From Verpa conica (lineage: Eukaryota > Ascomycota > Pezizomycetes > Pezizales > Morchellaceae), in the NCBI GenBank assembly GCA_033030425.1, contig JAUFSD010000003.1, forward strand, positions 1,612,001 to 1,676,000: DNA of 64,000 nt, in the 5' to 3' direction. Positions within the stretch are counted from its first letter, which is position 1, and the number at the start of each line of letters is the position of its first letter. Shown here in pieces: positions 25,276-37,220 of this stretch. Made by a program: the position numbers and the translations under genes. The notes under the pieces are model-generated. The model was not told where the DNA came from and made no database searches. It worked only from the letters and a program-made list of their open reading frames with translations.

Positions 25276-25880
25276 CGATAATTATACCCCATAGATTTCT
25301 ATTTTTGCTAACTAAAGCTAGAAGTACATTACTTTGTATATCTATTCGGGAGGCAAAAGTTTGTGTTCGTATTTCTTTCTGTTCGGTTACATTTTTAATT
25401 TCCTTCTCAAGAAAGGTCATCACTCTGGGAGGGCGGTAATCTGTTTAGTTTGATTAATTTATACTGTACTACCTGTACTATCGGACATTCTTAGAAGCCA
25501 TGGACGTAGATAGCTGCGAGTGATGTATCGTAAATCAACCGGCAACTACTATTACAGCTCAATAATCCTCGACCCAATAGTTAAATTAATTTCCTCAGGT
25601 CAGAGAAAAATTTGCTATACATATTTGCTAAAATAAAAGCTTATAAATACCCATGAAAAAATGCTAAAGCAGTCTACCAAGCCCAGAAAATTACTGAGGA
25701 AAACAAAACAAAAAAACCGTGCCTAGAGAGTTCAAAAATGCAATAATATCACACTGTCATCAAAAACGCTCATCTCACCTGGCCTAAATCTTCTCTACAA
25801 CCCCCAATCATCACGATCCGTTCCTGTTCTCCCTACTAAAGGTGAGCAAAGTAGTACAGAATTATCTTTTTTGGTTCTAT
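25276..25880. other. Convergent 3' flanks of panB and the PAP2 gene
   Basis: AT-rich non-coding DNA between two converging genes, presumably both 3' UTRs and polyadenylation regions. No RNA gene or repeat was recognised. Confidence 0.6.
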
Positions 25881-26956
25881 TTAGGCCCGCAGCTCACCCA
25901 TCTCTAGATCTGGGCTATCTACCCGTCGCGGTAACATTTCAAAATCACCCCTCGAATCTGTATCCCCATTTTTATTATCATCTCTATGAAACGGCTCATC
26001 AGAGGACGATGATCCTAGAGGTGGAAAGTAACGACGCTATACGAAGATCAGCACAATTCCTTAAACAAAGACCGGAGCGTATGCGTACATAACAGTAATA
26101 AGTAACAACCATCCCAATCAAACTCCCCGTACAAACGTCAAAAACGTCATGTCTATAATCCTCCGTCCTACTAACCGTTATCAACAATGCCCCGATTGTC
26201 GGCACCCCCGCAATCACAAACTTCGCCATATCACTCCCCTTCCGCAGAGCCCCCAACTGTCCAAACAGAAACAAGCTCAAATAGCCCAATCCGCTCCACG
26301 AGAAGCTACTATGACCACTCGGGAATGACCGGAATCCGTCATGGAGTGTGTGGTGGTCTGTCTCTGTACACACCTCCCACGACACCAACTCATGCTCTGG
26401 TGTTCCCTCTTTTGGCTTGCAGCGGGCTATTAGGTCTGGGCGGGGTCGGCCAACACCATTCTTGATGACGTCGGTAATGAATGTCGTGAGCATAAGTGAG
26501 ATTGATAGCCCTAGAAGCGCAACATGGAGTTGGTGGAAACGTGCTGTGGTGGAATTTTTTGGGGCGACGAGAAGGGTGTAGAGGGTTATTACGAGCATGG
26601 GAAGGCCAATGGAGTAGACGAGGAGCATGGGGACGGGTACACGCTCGATCTCAGCATGGGGGTATTGGATGTCGCGGTTGTCGAGGCTGTAGGTGTTAGC
26701 ATTGGACCAGGGTGGGGAGGGGGGAGGTGGATGTACCTGAACATGCGGTGAAAGGGCTCGAAGAATGTAATGGCGAGATTCTCGAGTGCAATCATGAGTA
26801 GCCCAATCCAGTCGGGGGCATATGATCTCTGGGAGTAAATGTTACTATTATGAATTCATGGAGGCCGCGTGGACTACAAACCTGCCAGAACCGCCAGAAG
26901 GTCCCCATAGTGCCTTCGTCGTGGTAACGAGCTTTTGCCGTGGCTGAGCCTGGCAT
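25881..26956 (-). CDS. PAP2 lipid phosphate phosphatase (DPP1/LPP type)
   Basis: Integral membrane phosphatase that dephosphorylates diacylglycerol pyrophosphate, phosphatidate or related lipids. Four exons: 26956-26882, 26828-26737, 26686-26089, 26036-25881; 306 residues, all phases close. The three PAP2 motifs are present: KNGVGRPRPD, SFPSGHSSFSW and SRTEDYRHDVFDV. About six hydrophobic segments are visible, including MLLVYSIGLPMLVITLY and VALLGLSISLMLTTFI. Removing the last 52-bp intron turns a short basic end into YRRYFPPLGSSSSDEP plus an acidic cytosolic tail ending MGELRA, as in DPP1 relatives. The exact lipid substrate cannot be read from sequence. It shares a 213-bp divergent promoter with med7. 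Confidence 0.92.
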
Positions 26957-27169
26957 TGCCCCGTATACTGAAAGAGGGGAGGGGGGGTTATAGTGGGGAG
27001 AAGAAGATATGTATATATGTAGAGAACGAGGGGGGGGGGAGTGTGTGTGAATTGATGATAATGGCCAACAGGTTCCTATATATACTCAGCCAGCAGTATT
27101 CCTACTCATAGCGATACACCAACAACAGACAACAACTTCACCTCCGAAGAAACACAATCACAGGTCACC
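26957..27169. promoter_or_regulatory. Short divergent promoter, PAP2 gene / med7
   Basis: Only 213 bp separate the start codons of two divergent genes. It contains G-runs (GAGGGGGGG, GGGGGGGGA) and an AT-rich stretch (TATGTATATATG, near 27009). Co-regulation is possible but not shown. Confidence 0.6.
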
Positions 27170-27989
27170 ATGGCTGAACAACCCCCAGGCGCTCTCTCTG
27201 CGGCATTCCCCCCGCCGCCGACATACTTCACCCACTTTACTTCAGAGAACCTCGCTGCACTCAAGGACCTCCATGATGCCCATGGGTCCCTTCCTCCCAC
27301 TGATCAACTCCCGGAGGAGCTGAGGTGTCTTGTCCCCCCTCCACTCCCCGAAGGAAGCTACCGCGCGTTTGGCGAAACATGGACTGTTTGTCCCCCCCCC
27401 CATCTCAAATACCAATCGAATAACTAACACCTTCTACTCCCCATAGCTCCCAGAAATCTATCCATCCCTCGAAGAAGCCGGTATCCAGCAGCTCTACCCT
27501 AACCACACATCCCCCAATGGCAAAGAGAAGGAGATCTCCCTCGACCGAACTCTAGAGCTCCGTCGCTTGTCTCAGTCTCTCCTTCTCAATTACCTCGAGC
27601 TCGTAGGCGTGATGGGTATAGCACCCGAGCAATTCCATGAGAAGACTGCGGCGCTGGAGACGATCCTATTTAATATGCACCATCTCATTAACGAGTATCG
27701 GCCGCATCAGGCGAGGGAGACCCTGTGCTTGCGTATGGAGGAGCAACTGGAGAAGATTCGAAGGGAGACAGAGGAGAATCAGAAGGTTGTCGTGCAGATT
27801 GAGAATGTGTTGGCTGGGTTGGCTGATGTTGGGAGGAAAGCGGATGCTGTGGGGAGTGGTGGGGGTGTTGAGGGTGTCGAGGGTGTGGTCTGTGGTCGTA
27901 AAGGAAAGGAGAGCGCAGAGGAGAAGATGGAGAAAGCGAGAAGTAGGGATGTGGAGGTTTGGAAGGCGCTAGGGTTAGGTGAGCTATGA
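27170..27989 (+). CDS. med7: Mediator complex subunit 7
   Basis: Middle-module subunit of the RNA polymerase II Mediator. Two exons, 27170-27385 and 27447-27989, phase 0, 252 residues. The N-terminus has the family's FPPPPTYFTHFT motif, then LKDLHDAHG, LVPPPLPEGSYRAFGETW and, after the intron, LPEIYPSLEEAGIQQLYP. The core has RTLELRRLSQSLLLNYLELVGVMG and the HHLINEYRPHQARETL coiled-coil that pairs with Med21 in known structures. The C-terminal part has a Gly/Val/Glu-rich low-complexity patch. Converges on ade13. Confidence 0.95.
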
Positions 27990-28345
27990 GAGCGAGAAGA
28001 GTTCATAGTATGAATGTTGTGGGAAAGAGGAGGGGGGTTCGTTATTAGTTTCCTCCGGTTGGGTAACGCGGAGTTTTTGGAGTTAGATGCCTTTTTCGAA
28101 ATGCAATCACGACTGCTTTTCTAGTTTGTAATAGTACGTATATGGAAATAATGGCGTAGATACGTTTAGCTGATTATGAATCTAGATATAGTACAAGAAC
28201 ATCGGAAGCTTTTATTGAGTATCTATCCTCTAGCAGTTTATAAAAAAAATCTCGATACTTTTGACTATTGAAGCGACTTTTTACCTGCACTTTACTCTAA
28301 AAATCTTCATATCGATTTACAAAGATCACCATCCACTTTCCCAAT
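27990..28345. other. Convergent 3' flanks of med7 and ade13
   Basis: AT-rich non-coding stretch, presumably the two 3' UTRs. No other feature is visible. Confidence 0.6.
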
Positions 28346-29957
28346 TTACACATTGAGCTCACTAACCTCTCCACTAAGTGCGCTCACCCACGGTGCCAAA
28401 GCAGTCTTAACTTCCCTCTCCACAAACTTCACCGTCTGCTCTGGCGCCCTACCTACAAATGTAGCCGGATCCATAAGCACGTCAATCTCACCCCAGATCG
28501 GTTTAAAAAATTCATCTTTCTTGATCCTCTCAATGAGATCATTATCGCGTCCCTGCTGCTTCACGACCGCGCTTGCCTCGTGCGAGAGAACACGGATACG
28601 CTCATGTGCGTCCTGGCGAGATGCGCCGAGGGCAACCATACGCATAATAAAATTCTCGGTAGCCATGAATGGAAGCTCTTCACGGATGCGGCGGGCAATG
28701 ACAGCAGGATAGACGACAAGGCCAGAGACGACATTGTCAAGAATGCGGAGGAGGACGTCGGTTGTGAGGAAGGCATGGGGGATATCAATACGGCGGATAG
28801 CGCTACATCAATCAGTCACCATTAATGGATGAATAAGTGGGAGGGCTTACGAGTCATCTAGAGTGCGCTCGAACCACTGCGCGGAGTAGGTATCGAGGGC
28901 GTCTTTGCATAGGTTGGCGAGATGTCTACCAAGAGAACACATGCGTTCACTCCTCATGGGGTTCCGCTTGTAGGCCATTGCGGAACTTCCGATTTGGTCC
29001 TTCTCAAAGGGCTCCTCCATCTCCTTGGTGGCGGCGAGATGTCGAATGTCGCCTCCAATCCTTTGGCAGGTTGCTCCAAAGGAACTCATGGCGCTGATGA
29101 CATCCGCGTCCACCTTCCTACTATATGTCTGGCTTGTAACAGGGTATGCATAGCTGAAGCCTGCCATCTCGGTAACGAGTCTATCTAGCTCTTCAACCTT
29201 ATCATGGTCGCCTGCAAAAATTGCTAGAAAGGATGCTTGAGTCCCGGTGGTACCCTTTACGCCGCGGAAGCCAAGGTCATCGTGGGCGCGGGTGAGATTG
29301 CGGAGGTCCCAGAGGAGGTCTTGGATCCAGAGAGTGGTGCGTTTGCCAACTGTGGTGAGTTGTGCAGGTTGATAGTGAGTGTACCCGAGTGCTGCGAGGT
29401 CTTTGTTGGCGAGGGCAAAAAGGGAGAGTTTGTGGATTACGTTGGCAAGCTTGGGGAGTACTATGTCGAGGCCGCGGCGGAGGAAGATTAGGTCTGCGTT
29501 GTCGGTGCAGTAGCAGCTGGTGGCTATAAAAAGGGCGAGTTAGTTAAATGCTTCTTGTGTATTTTGGGGGAGGGAGAGAGATTAGGATCTATAATTGAAA
29601 TTTCAATTGAGGTCATTTTGATATTAGTGGAATTGACAAACCTCCCCAGTGGATAATTCCTGCAGCAGCCGGTGCAACTTGCCCAAAGGCATGTACATGG
29701 GCCATGACATCGTGTCTTCTCCTCTTCTCCTCTTCTTCTGCAATCTTAAAGTCCTCAGGAGTCAAGTCAAGGTGAGCCTCCATCTGGCTAATTGCATCGT
29801 CGGGGATGGGGAGACCGAGCTGCTTCTCTGCTTTTGCGAGCCATACCCACAACTGACGCCAGGTGCGGAAACGGGTCTTGTTAGAGAAGAGCTGGGCCAT
29901 CTCTGGGGAGGCATAACGGGATGCCAGGGGGGTTTGATAGATGTCGTTGTTTGACAT
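28346..29957 (-). CDS. ade13: Adenylosuccinate lyase
   Basis: Catalyses two fumarate-releasing steps of purine synthesis: SAICAR to AICAR, and adenylosuccinate to AMP. Three exons: 29957-29642, 29523-28851, 28802-28346; 481 residues with phases closing, the usual length for eukaryotic enzymes. Motifs seen: [11 protein letters not shown] with the first catalytic His region, [12 protein letters not shown] across the first splice, [17 protein letters not shown], and the fumarase/aspartase signature [10 protein letters not shown] (Ala where many have Pro). The C-terminal helical part reads [17 protein letters not shown]. Cytosolic enzyme; shares an 881-bp divergent region with met10. Confidence 0.96.
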
Positions 29958-30838
29958 TTTTCGTATTTGATTTAATTTTTCCTGTGTTAGTTGTGGTGGG
30001 GTTACTTGCAGTATGAAAAGCTTTCACCCCACCTGAGGCTCAAGCTGGACGTTATCGCTATCTAATACTATCGTTATCTGTAGCAAATCTAATCTCATCT
30101 ACAATCAGTTACTATCTAATCAGATCTAATCAGTACAGAGGCAGGGTCCACACCGCTTTTGGTCCCTGGAAACGTCAGAATCAAGAGCGATGGCGTGCTC
30201 AACCTTAATCAGAATTTTACATAGCATCAGTCACCAACAAGCAAAATGTCACCCACAAAGCCCAGTCGCCTCAGTCGCCTCGGAAAAGTAAACCTTTGTC
30301 GTTTGTCATGGCCAGTGTGAATTTAAATAGAATGTGCTCCCTTTCGGCTGTTTGCGTGCCGGAAAGCCTTCCCCGGAAGTCTTTCCCAATGCACCCCCAT
30401 CATCCATGATATATTGATTATCCCGCCTTCTCTCCCCACCATTAAGGCATGTAAAATTCTGCAAAAGAAGAAAATAAACCCCACAGAGTTCATTTAGACA
30501 GCTAAAGGTTTATCCGCCTTACTACCTTCGGTAGTTTGACCAGGGTTTCGGTGTAATTGAGCCGGTCTACGGGTCTGGTCCCTGCGAGGTCTTCTTGGTC
30601 TTAGTTCTAGCTACAGCCTTTTACAAAGCATTTTTTTTTTCTCTTTAGACTTTGCTTTTTCTTTCTTTCTCCGTTCCACTTTTCCCTAATCGTGGGTTTA
30701 CATATACTCAAGCTGGCTCCCCCATCTGTTACTCTACCACCTCCTCCCTCTCCTTCTTTCTTCCTCCTCCGGAAACCTTCATTCTCTTCTATATTCTCTG
30801 CCTCTTCCTCACCCTCCGAAATTCTCCTCCAGATCCCA
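29958..30838. promoter_or_regulatory. Divergent promoter region, ade13 / met10
   Basis: 881 bp between start codons. It includes AT-rich short repeats (ATCTAATC near 30060-30130), a doubled CAGTCGCCTC near 30264, and a long CT-rich leader (about 30650-30835) before the met10 ATG. I see no certain binding site for the sulfur regulators. Confidence 0.5.
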
Positions 30839-33800
30839 ATGCGCCTTCAGGCCCCCGAAACCGGTGGTTCGCCGTCAAAGTTCAATTTGCAGGAACAGGC
30901 ACTCCAGGAGGCGTTATTGCACCCTAATGGCGTGAAATCACCTCTTGAGAAGATCTCTCCAGTGTTCCCATTCGGTGAGCCAAAGGATGTAGCGCAGATC
31001 AACGGTACCGCATATACAACTACACAGACTCTTGTTCAACAAGTTGCGTATACTCTTTCCGATAAGCTATTCTCTTACTCTCCAGCCACATTCGACCTCG
31101 ATGCTGCAGCAAAGTCATGGTCTTCGGCCTCTCAACCTAATGGCCGCGGTATCGTCACTTCTGTCAATTCTATGGAAACCCGCCTCGGTGCTGCCAACGT
31201 CCTTCTCGGATATGTCTTCTCCCCCGATGCCAACCCCGAGAAGAAGGCCGTCGCAAAATCGATCATTGCATCTTCCGCCTCCCTCCTCCCAATGCGCTCA
31301 GCGCTTGACCAATTGGCGGCCGTCTACAATGTTTCCTCTCCCTTTGTCGCTCATGTTGCCGCCGTCGACCTAGATGTGACATCGAGTAAGATGGTGACAG
31401 ACTACAGCTCCGCCATTACCGTCGCTCAGGAGACTGGTGTCGGACTCATTGCTTCCTTCTCTGCCCACGAAGCACAGCATATGGCGCTGTTTGCAACCCT
31501 TGTGGCGACTGTCGCCCCGGCTATTCACATCTACGATGGTGTTACTGTTTCGCGGGAATCCACAAAAGTTGCGGATGCACTTGACCAGAGCGGACTACAG
31601 AATGTCTTCAACAGCATCATGACGGAGCAGACTGAAGTGAGTAAGAAGGCAGACCAGGCGACGAGGGTCAATGGAATCTTGAAAAGCTTGAACTCCGAAC
31701 TTGGAACCGCATACTCTATGTTTGAGTATGAAGGCCACGAAGAGCCTGATGCTGTACTTGTAGTATTCGGATCTGTGGAGAGCTCACTCGCCACCCAGGT
31801 CGCTGCTGCACTTGCAAAGACTGGTGAGAAGGTTGGTGTTATTGCTGTTCGTGTATACCGTCCTTTTGCCGAATCATACTTCCTCGAGGCCCTCCCAAAG
31901 AGCGTCAAGCGTATTGCCGTCCTTGGACAGGTGAATGACCAGAATGCGGCCAATGATGCCACTATTCAAAGCGCTCTCTTTGTTGATGTTGTCGCTGCCA
32001 CCTCCATGAGCGATATCTGGAGCCTTCCTCCCCCAATTTTAGACGTCAAGTATGCTCGTGAGACTATCTGGTCACCAAAGCAGTTTGCCTGGATCTTTGA
32101 CCAAATCGTTCGTAAGGCGAGTGTGTCAATCGAGATCCCTGAGGACGCACTTACCTCTGAGGCTTCAGCTATCGACTCTTTTGACCTCCTCTCAGAGGAT
32201 ATTAATGCAAAACAATACATCTTCTGGGACCGTGACGATGCAGCTTCCGCCCCTTCCGCAGCTGTCGTGGCTAAGCTCTTGTCTGATGATTCAGGGAAGA
32301 CCGTCTCGTTCTCCACAACATACGATAATGTCCCTCTTGCAGGTATCCTACAGTCTGAGATCAAGATATCCAAGAAGTCTGTCGAGGCCTCCTTCCACAT
32401 CGAGTCCGCCGACGTTGTCGTCGCCAGTGACATTGCCCTCCTCTCCAATTTCGACCTCATTGCGCGCACAAAGACCAATGGGTCTATCATTCTCAAATCC
32501 ACACTCAGTGATGAAGACCTCGAGAAGAAACTCCCAGCAGCTTTCAAGCGCGCTGTCGCCACAAAGGCAGTCAACCTGATCCTTCTCGACCCCTCCGCTG
32601 CTGGTGAGATTTCACCCGCTATCGAGAATGTACTCGTGCAATTCGCATTCTTATGTATCGCCAGTGCCGCTGCTCCTCTCGACAGACTCTCCGTCCTAAA
32701 CCTCGACTCGGAGGCTGTTCACGCTGCTGCAGAGGCCCTCAATAATGTTCTTCGCAAATTCGAGATCCCTAAGGAATGGGCTGAAGCAGTCCAAGAGAAT
32801 GATATTTCATCACTTCCCACACTCCCAGTAGCCAATTCGTTCACAGTAAATGAGGAAAAGAATGTCCTGGAGCCCAGCTACATCCTCAAGTCTTCACAGG
32901 CCGCTGCACAGGCTCTCTCGTTCAAGGAGGCCTATGGTGTTCAATCTGCACTTAGACCAGACCTGGGAATGCGCAATTACATTGTCAAAGTCAAAGAGAA
33001 CAAGCGCCTTACTCCCGACTACTATGACCGTAACATCTTCCACATTGAGTTTGACCTCACCGGCACAGGAATGGAATACGGTATTGGTGAAGCTCTCGGT
33101 ATACATGCACAGAACAACGCTAAGGATGTCGACGAGTTTATCGAGTTCTATGGCCTTAACGCCGACGATGTTGTTGAGGTTCCATCTCGAGATGACCCAG
33201 AAGTTTTAGAGGTTAGAACTGTTTTCCAGGCTTTGTCGCAGAATGTCGATATCTTTGGGAAGCCCCCAAAGAGGTTCTATGAGGCGCTCGCGGAATTTGC
33301 GGAGGATGTTGAGGAGCGGAAAGCATTGTTGACCCTTTCTTCAGCGGAGGGGGCGACAGAGTTTAAGAGGAGGGCTGAGGTAGATACTTGCACTTTCGCT
33401 GATATCCTCTCTGAGTTCCCGTCTGCGCATCCGGAGTTCCATGAGTTGGTGAAGATTGTTTCCCCATTGAAGAGGAGAGAGTACTCGATTGCGTCCTCAC
33501 AACAGGTACACCCGAATGCGGTACACCTGCTTATTGTGGTTGTAAACTGGGTGGATCCAAAGGGTCGGGAGAGATTCGGCCAGGCATCGAGATTCTTGAG
33601 TAGACTACCACTCGGGGCAGAAGTTACCGTGAGCGTGAAGCCGAGTGTCATGAAGTTACCACAGCTATCTACCCAGGTTTGTACCCTTCTTTGCTCTCTA
33701 TCAGTCACCTAAACTAACACATTCACACAGCCCCTAATCATGGCCGGCCTTGGAACAGGTCTCGCTCCCTTCCGTGCCTTCGTCCAATACCGTGCTTGGC

Positions 33801-34189
33801 AAAAGGCCCAAGGTATCCCCATCGGGTCTGTCTTGTTATACATGGGCTCTCGTCACCAGCGCGAAGAGTATCTCTATGGAGAAGAATGGGAGGCGTATCA
33901 AGCAGCTGGTATCGTCACGCTCCTTGGGCGTGCGTTCTCGCGTGACCAGGCGGAGAAAATATATATCCAGGATCGTATGAGGCAGACGCTAGATGATATT
34001 ATTGAGGCATATATTAAAGCTGATGGAGCATTTTACTTGTGTGGACCGACTTGGCCAGTGCCGGATGTTACAGAGGTTCTGCAGGAGGCAATTGTAGAAG
34101 AGGGACGGAGAGAGGGAAAGAAGGTAGATGGGGTGAAGAAGATTGAGGAGTTGAAGGATTTGGGGAGGTATGTCTTGGAGGTGTATTAA
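30839..34189 (+). CDS. met10: Sulfite reductase (NADPH) flavoprotein alpha subunit
   Basis: Alpha subunit of assimilatory sulfite reductase; it passes electrons from NADPH via FAD towards the haemoprotein beta subunit that reduces sulfite to sulfide. Two exons, 30839-33676 and 33731-34189, phase 0, 1,098 residues. The first ~500 residues resemble a pyruvate:ferredoxin-oxidoreductase-like region, as in fungal Met10. An FAD/NADPH reductase module follows from about residue 711 (MRNYIVKVKENKRLTPDYYD), with the FAD motif REYSIASS at 880 and, after the intron, the NADP motif GLGTGLAPFRAF (about 952) and FYLCGPT. The frame is open further upstream to 30692, but that part is leader-like CT-rich sequence; MRLQAPETGG at 30839 is the better start. 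Confidence 0.95.
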
Positions 34190-34490
34190 ATGGTTTGGGA
34201 GGGGGAGGGTTATTTGGTGTACAGATGTTAAGAGTTAGGGACTTCTTTTTACTTTCGGTTTAAAAAAAGGGACATGTTTTTTTTTTGTTATAGAATAAGA
34301 GAAACTCTTTGGGAAGTTCTATCTCTCAATCTTTTGAATTCCTCATTTTGTATAATCAGTACTTCGTGCGTGTAATAAGATAAAAAAGGCACCCTGGTTT
34401 CTATATTCTATATCGAGTCGAGTAGTAGTATACTCAAGAAAACGGGAAAACTAATTACCCTTACACTGGCAGTTATGTCTACCACCTGGA

Positions 34491-34993
34491 GGCTTCCATA
34501 GGTGTTTTTTTTTTAAGTCAAATCATTATTGATATAAACTATGGCCTGAAAACACCCATCCCCATCAAACAAAAGAAAAAAGAGCCAAAAAAAAGCGTCC
34601 CCCTGAGTAAATCAATACTATTATAGTGACTATGGTCTGTCACCAACCACACATCCCCTTCCAGAGCAGATGATAGCATTGCACCCAATATACATGGCCA
34701 AAAGGCCAGAAAAGTAAATAGAGCTGAAAGCCCTTACCCCAAAGGGGGTGCCGAGGCGATAACCGGTCGCAGCAGCGAATGTCTCTTGTTTTCAGAGACC
34801 CGAACCGTGGGAGGAGGGGCCTGGGGGGGGCCTAGAGAGGCCTTGGAGAACCCAGGTAGGGGCCAGCGTGACAGTCTTGGCAAAATGAAGCCAAAGTAAA
34901 GTCTTTATTAGAGAGGAAACCCCGCTCTCATCAAGTCTTGGCGGCGTTGACAAGGGGTTGTCGGTTTCTTGAGGGGATGGCTTCCATAGGTGT
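34491..34993 (-). mobile_element. Non-autonomous retroposon (SINE-like) with 15-bp target duplication
   Basis: GGCTTCCATAGGTGT occurs perfectly at 34491-34505 and 34979-34993. Between them lie 473 bp beginning on the plus strand with a T-run (34506-34514), a poly(A) tail if the element reads on the minus strand. Direct repeat plus A-tail is the signature of LINE-mediated retroposition. The GC-richer 5' two-thirds on the sense strand has several small perfect hairpins (GGCC-loop-GGCC, CCCC-loop-GGGG, GAGAG-loop-CTCTC, TTGGC-loop-GCCAA), suggesting a structured RNA ancestor. A box-B-like GGTTCGGGTC lies at 34806-34797 but no matching box A was found. No coding capacity; class unassigned. Confidence 0.75.
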
Positions 34994-35119
34994 ACATGTA
35001 GCTACTATATATTTAGAGAGATAAGTAGAGTAAGTATAACTAAGGGGAACTTAACAGCTGGCATATAGCCAAGAGTTTGTTAAGCATAATAGGTTCGTAT
35101 ATAGCTATGTGTAACAAAT

Positions 35120-35167
35120 ACATGTAATAATGTACTATGATTAATTCATTCATACATATAATAATAT
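35120..35167 (+). repeat. Truncated (ATTC)n-tailed insertion
   Basis: A 20-bp insert, ACTATGATTAATTCATTCAT (35134-35153), lies between imperfect 14-bp repeats ACATGTAATAATGT (35120-35133) and ACATATAATAATAT (35154-35167), which differ by two G-to-A changes. The insert matches the 3' end of copies at 54568 and 57775. Confidence 0.5.
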
Positions 35168-35326
35168 TATGTACACAAGAAACAGAGAGTGATTTCTCAT
35201 GATTCAGTATGTACATACAAAGCTTGGCCATCACGTGGCGCGGGGAAGGTTCTGATGCCCGCCGACGTCACCGTTATCCAGCCGGAATTGTGAGGACTTC
35301 AACCTCTCCTCCTTATCTCTGCTATC

Positions 35327-37220
35327 ATGGCTTCCACATCTACCTCCTCTCAGTCACAGCTAAAGAATATAGACATAGCTACTCATATCTTTGCCACCCC
35401 CGGCAAAAGAATTCATACTCAAGAGGATGTCAACCACTTTCTTAAATCTCCAGCATACGAGTTGATTACCTCGTTCATTATCCATCTAAACGCTTCAGTC
35501 TCACCCCTTGATCATGAAACGAATGAACTGAGAAACCCCACAAATTATACTCTAGTTTCACCAAATATTACTGTTTCTGAGGAAGTTCAAAATATCATCG
35601 ACCTTATTCACACTCTTGAAAGCTTCATCGAGCAAGCTCCTCCAGACCCAGGCCCCCGCCGTTTCGGTAACGTTGCATTCCGCAAATGGCACTCCCTAAT
35701 TGAAGAGGCTCTCTCAGGCACCTCTCCAAACCTCCTCGACAAACACCTCCCCTCGACTATAACATCCCACTCCCCCTCACTCGGAAATATCGCCGCTAAA
35801 GGCGAACTTCTCCCGTACCTTCTCGGCTCATTCGGCTCCCCGCAACGTCTTGACTACGGCACCGGTCACGAACTCTCCTTCGCGGCCTTCCTCTGCTGCA
35901 TCTGGGTTCTAGGCGGGTTCACTCCTGATCGGGACGAGCTCGCACTGACCCTCAAGTGCTTTGACGCTTATTTCCACCTTATGAGGAAACTTGTTTTAAC
36001 GTATACGCTCGAGCCTGCTGGATCCCATGGCGTTTGGGGGCTGGATGATCATGCTTTTCTGCCGTATATTTTCGGGAGTGCCGAGCTGACGACATGCCCG
36101 CCTACCAGCTCTTCCGAGTCTACAGAGATGAATCCACCGAAGGTACTAGACGCGGCGGTTGCAGAGGGGCTAGAGGATGTACCAAAGCCTGGAGATGTAG
36201 TCAAGAGTTTGGTTGTTGAGAGGGAGAGGGCGAGAAATTTGTATTTTGGGGCGGTAGGGTTTATTTATGATGTGAAGAAGGGCCCGTTCTGGGAACACAG
36301 TCCAATCCTTTACGACATTTCAGGGGTGCAGGGCGGGTGGGGAAAGATCAATAAGGTTAGTTCTCTCGTCTGTTGGGTGGGCTAATAATTGGGTTTTTTC
36401 CTTTTCTATCACTAAAATCCCAATTTAGGGAATGTTGAAAATGTACAACGCAGAGGTCCTAGGAAAGTTTCCTGTGGTTCAGCACTTTCCGTTTGGGAGT
36501 ATCTTTAATTGGGGTAGTCCCAGCTCTACTTCAGTGACAACTCATCATCCCCATTCCAACATTCATGCCAGCAATAACCCTCGAGGACAAGCTTTAGGAG
36601 GTTCTCTAGCAACGACCGTACCATGGGCGAACAAGTCATCACAGTCATCCAGCAATATGCCTGACGCAACAACCAGAGCTCCTTGGGCGAACAACTCACC
36701 AGGTGCCGGGCCTAGTCCTACCACTAGAGTTCAATGGCCAAACAGTTCGTCGCAGCCGTCAAGCAGTGCGTCTACTCCGACAAGAGCCCCTTGGCTGAAG
36801 TCACCATCCCAGGAACTCCGAAACCCGCTCGCGTCAGCGACCGAAAGTATCATCACTTCAAAGCCTGGTGAGCAACCGCTTACTACGGCACCCTGGGTTG
36901 CACCACAAGTCCCCCCATATCCGACTTCGGCGGGGTTTGGGTCTACGCGCTCACCACCGGCGAGACAGCTAGACGGGGAAGATGCAATAGCACCTTGGGG
37001 GGCTAGTGGGGGAGGTGGAGGGGAAGCTTCTCCCCCACCGGCTACAGAGGCAAATTTAGGACCTAGGAGGACATCCTCGCCAGATAGCAAGCTAGCTGCA
37101 AGCTTAGATGGAGAGGAGGCTGAGAAACGGAGAGGAAGTTTAGGAACTGGAGGGGTTAGGGTGGCAGAAACGGGGGACTTGAGGAGGAAGACTAGTATAG
37201 TCCGAAGCGAGGGAGAGTAA
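35327..37220 (+). CDS. rrd1: PP2A activator PTPA with Trp-repeat extension (Rrd1 type)
   Basis: Phosphotyrosyl phosphatase activator, a peptidyl-prolyl isomerase that activates PP2A-type phosphatases. Two exons, 35327-36355 and 36429-37220, phase 0, 606 residues. The PTPA core runs from about residue 15 to 380: TPGKRIHTQEDVNHF, RFGNVAFRKWH, GSFGSPQRLDYGTGHELSF, GVWGLDDHAFLPYIFGSAEL, GPFWEHSPILYDIS and, after the intron, MLKMYNAEVLGKFPVVQHFPFGSIF. The remaining ~220 residues are Ser/Pro/Thr-rich with about six scattered APW/VPW/VQW units (RAPWANNS, RAPWLKSPS, TAPWVAP, IAPWGASG). Such tails vary between fungi. Assignment to Rrd1 rather than Rrd2 rests on the long C-terminal tail. Confidence 0.92.

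Larger units (their letters stand above)
34190..35326. other. Intergenic between met10 and rrd1, with retroposon insertions
   Basis: Contains the met10 3' flank, a 473-bp retroposon-like insertion (34506-34978, described separately), a short (ATTC)n-tailed relic (35134-35153), and just before rrd1 a CACGTG palindrome at about 35233. Confidence 0.65.

Noticed and set aside
30692..30838. Upstream extension of the met10 frame
   Set aside because: Encodes a Pro/Ser/Phe-rich leader from CT-rich DNA, unlike Met10 N-termini; the ATG at 30839 gives the family-like start.
34680..34720. U2 snRNA-like stem (GGCCTTTTGGCC on the minus strand)
   Set aside because: The branch-site recognition sequence and Sm site of U2 are absent; it is one of several small hairpins inside the retroposon-like insertion.
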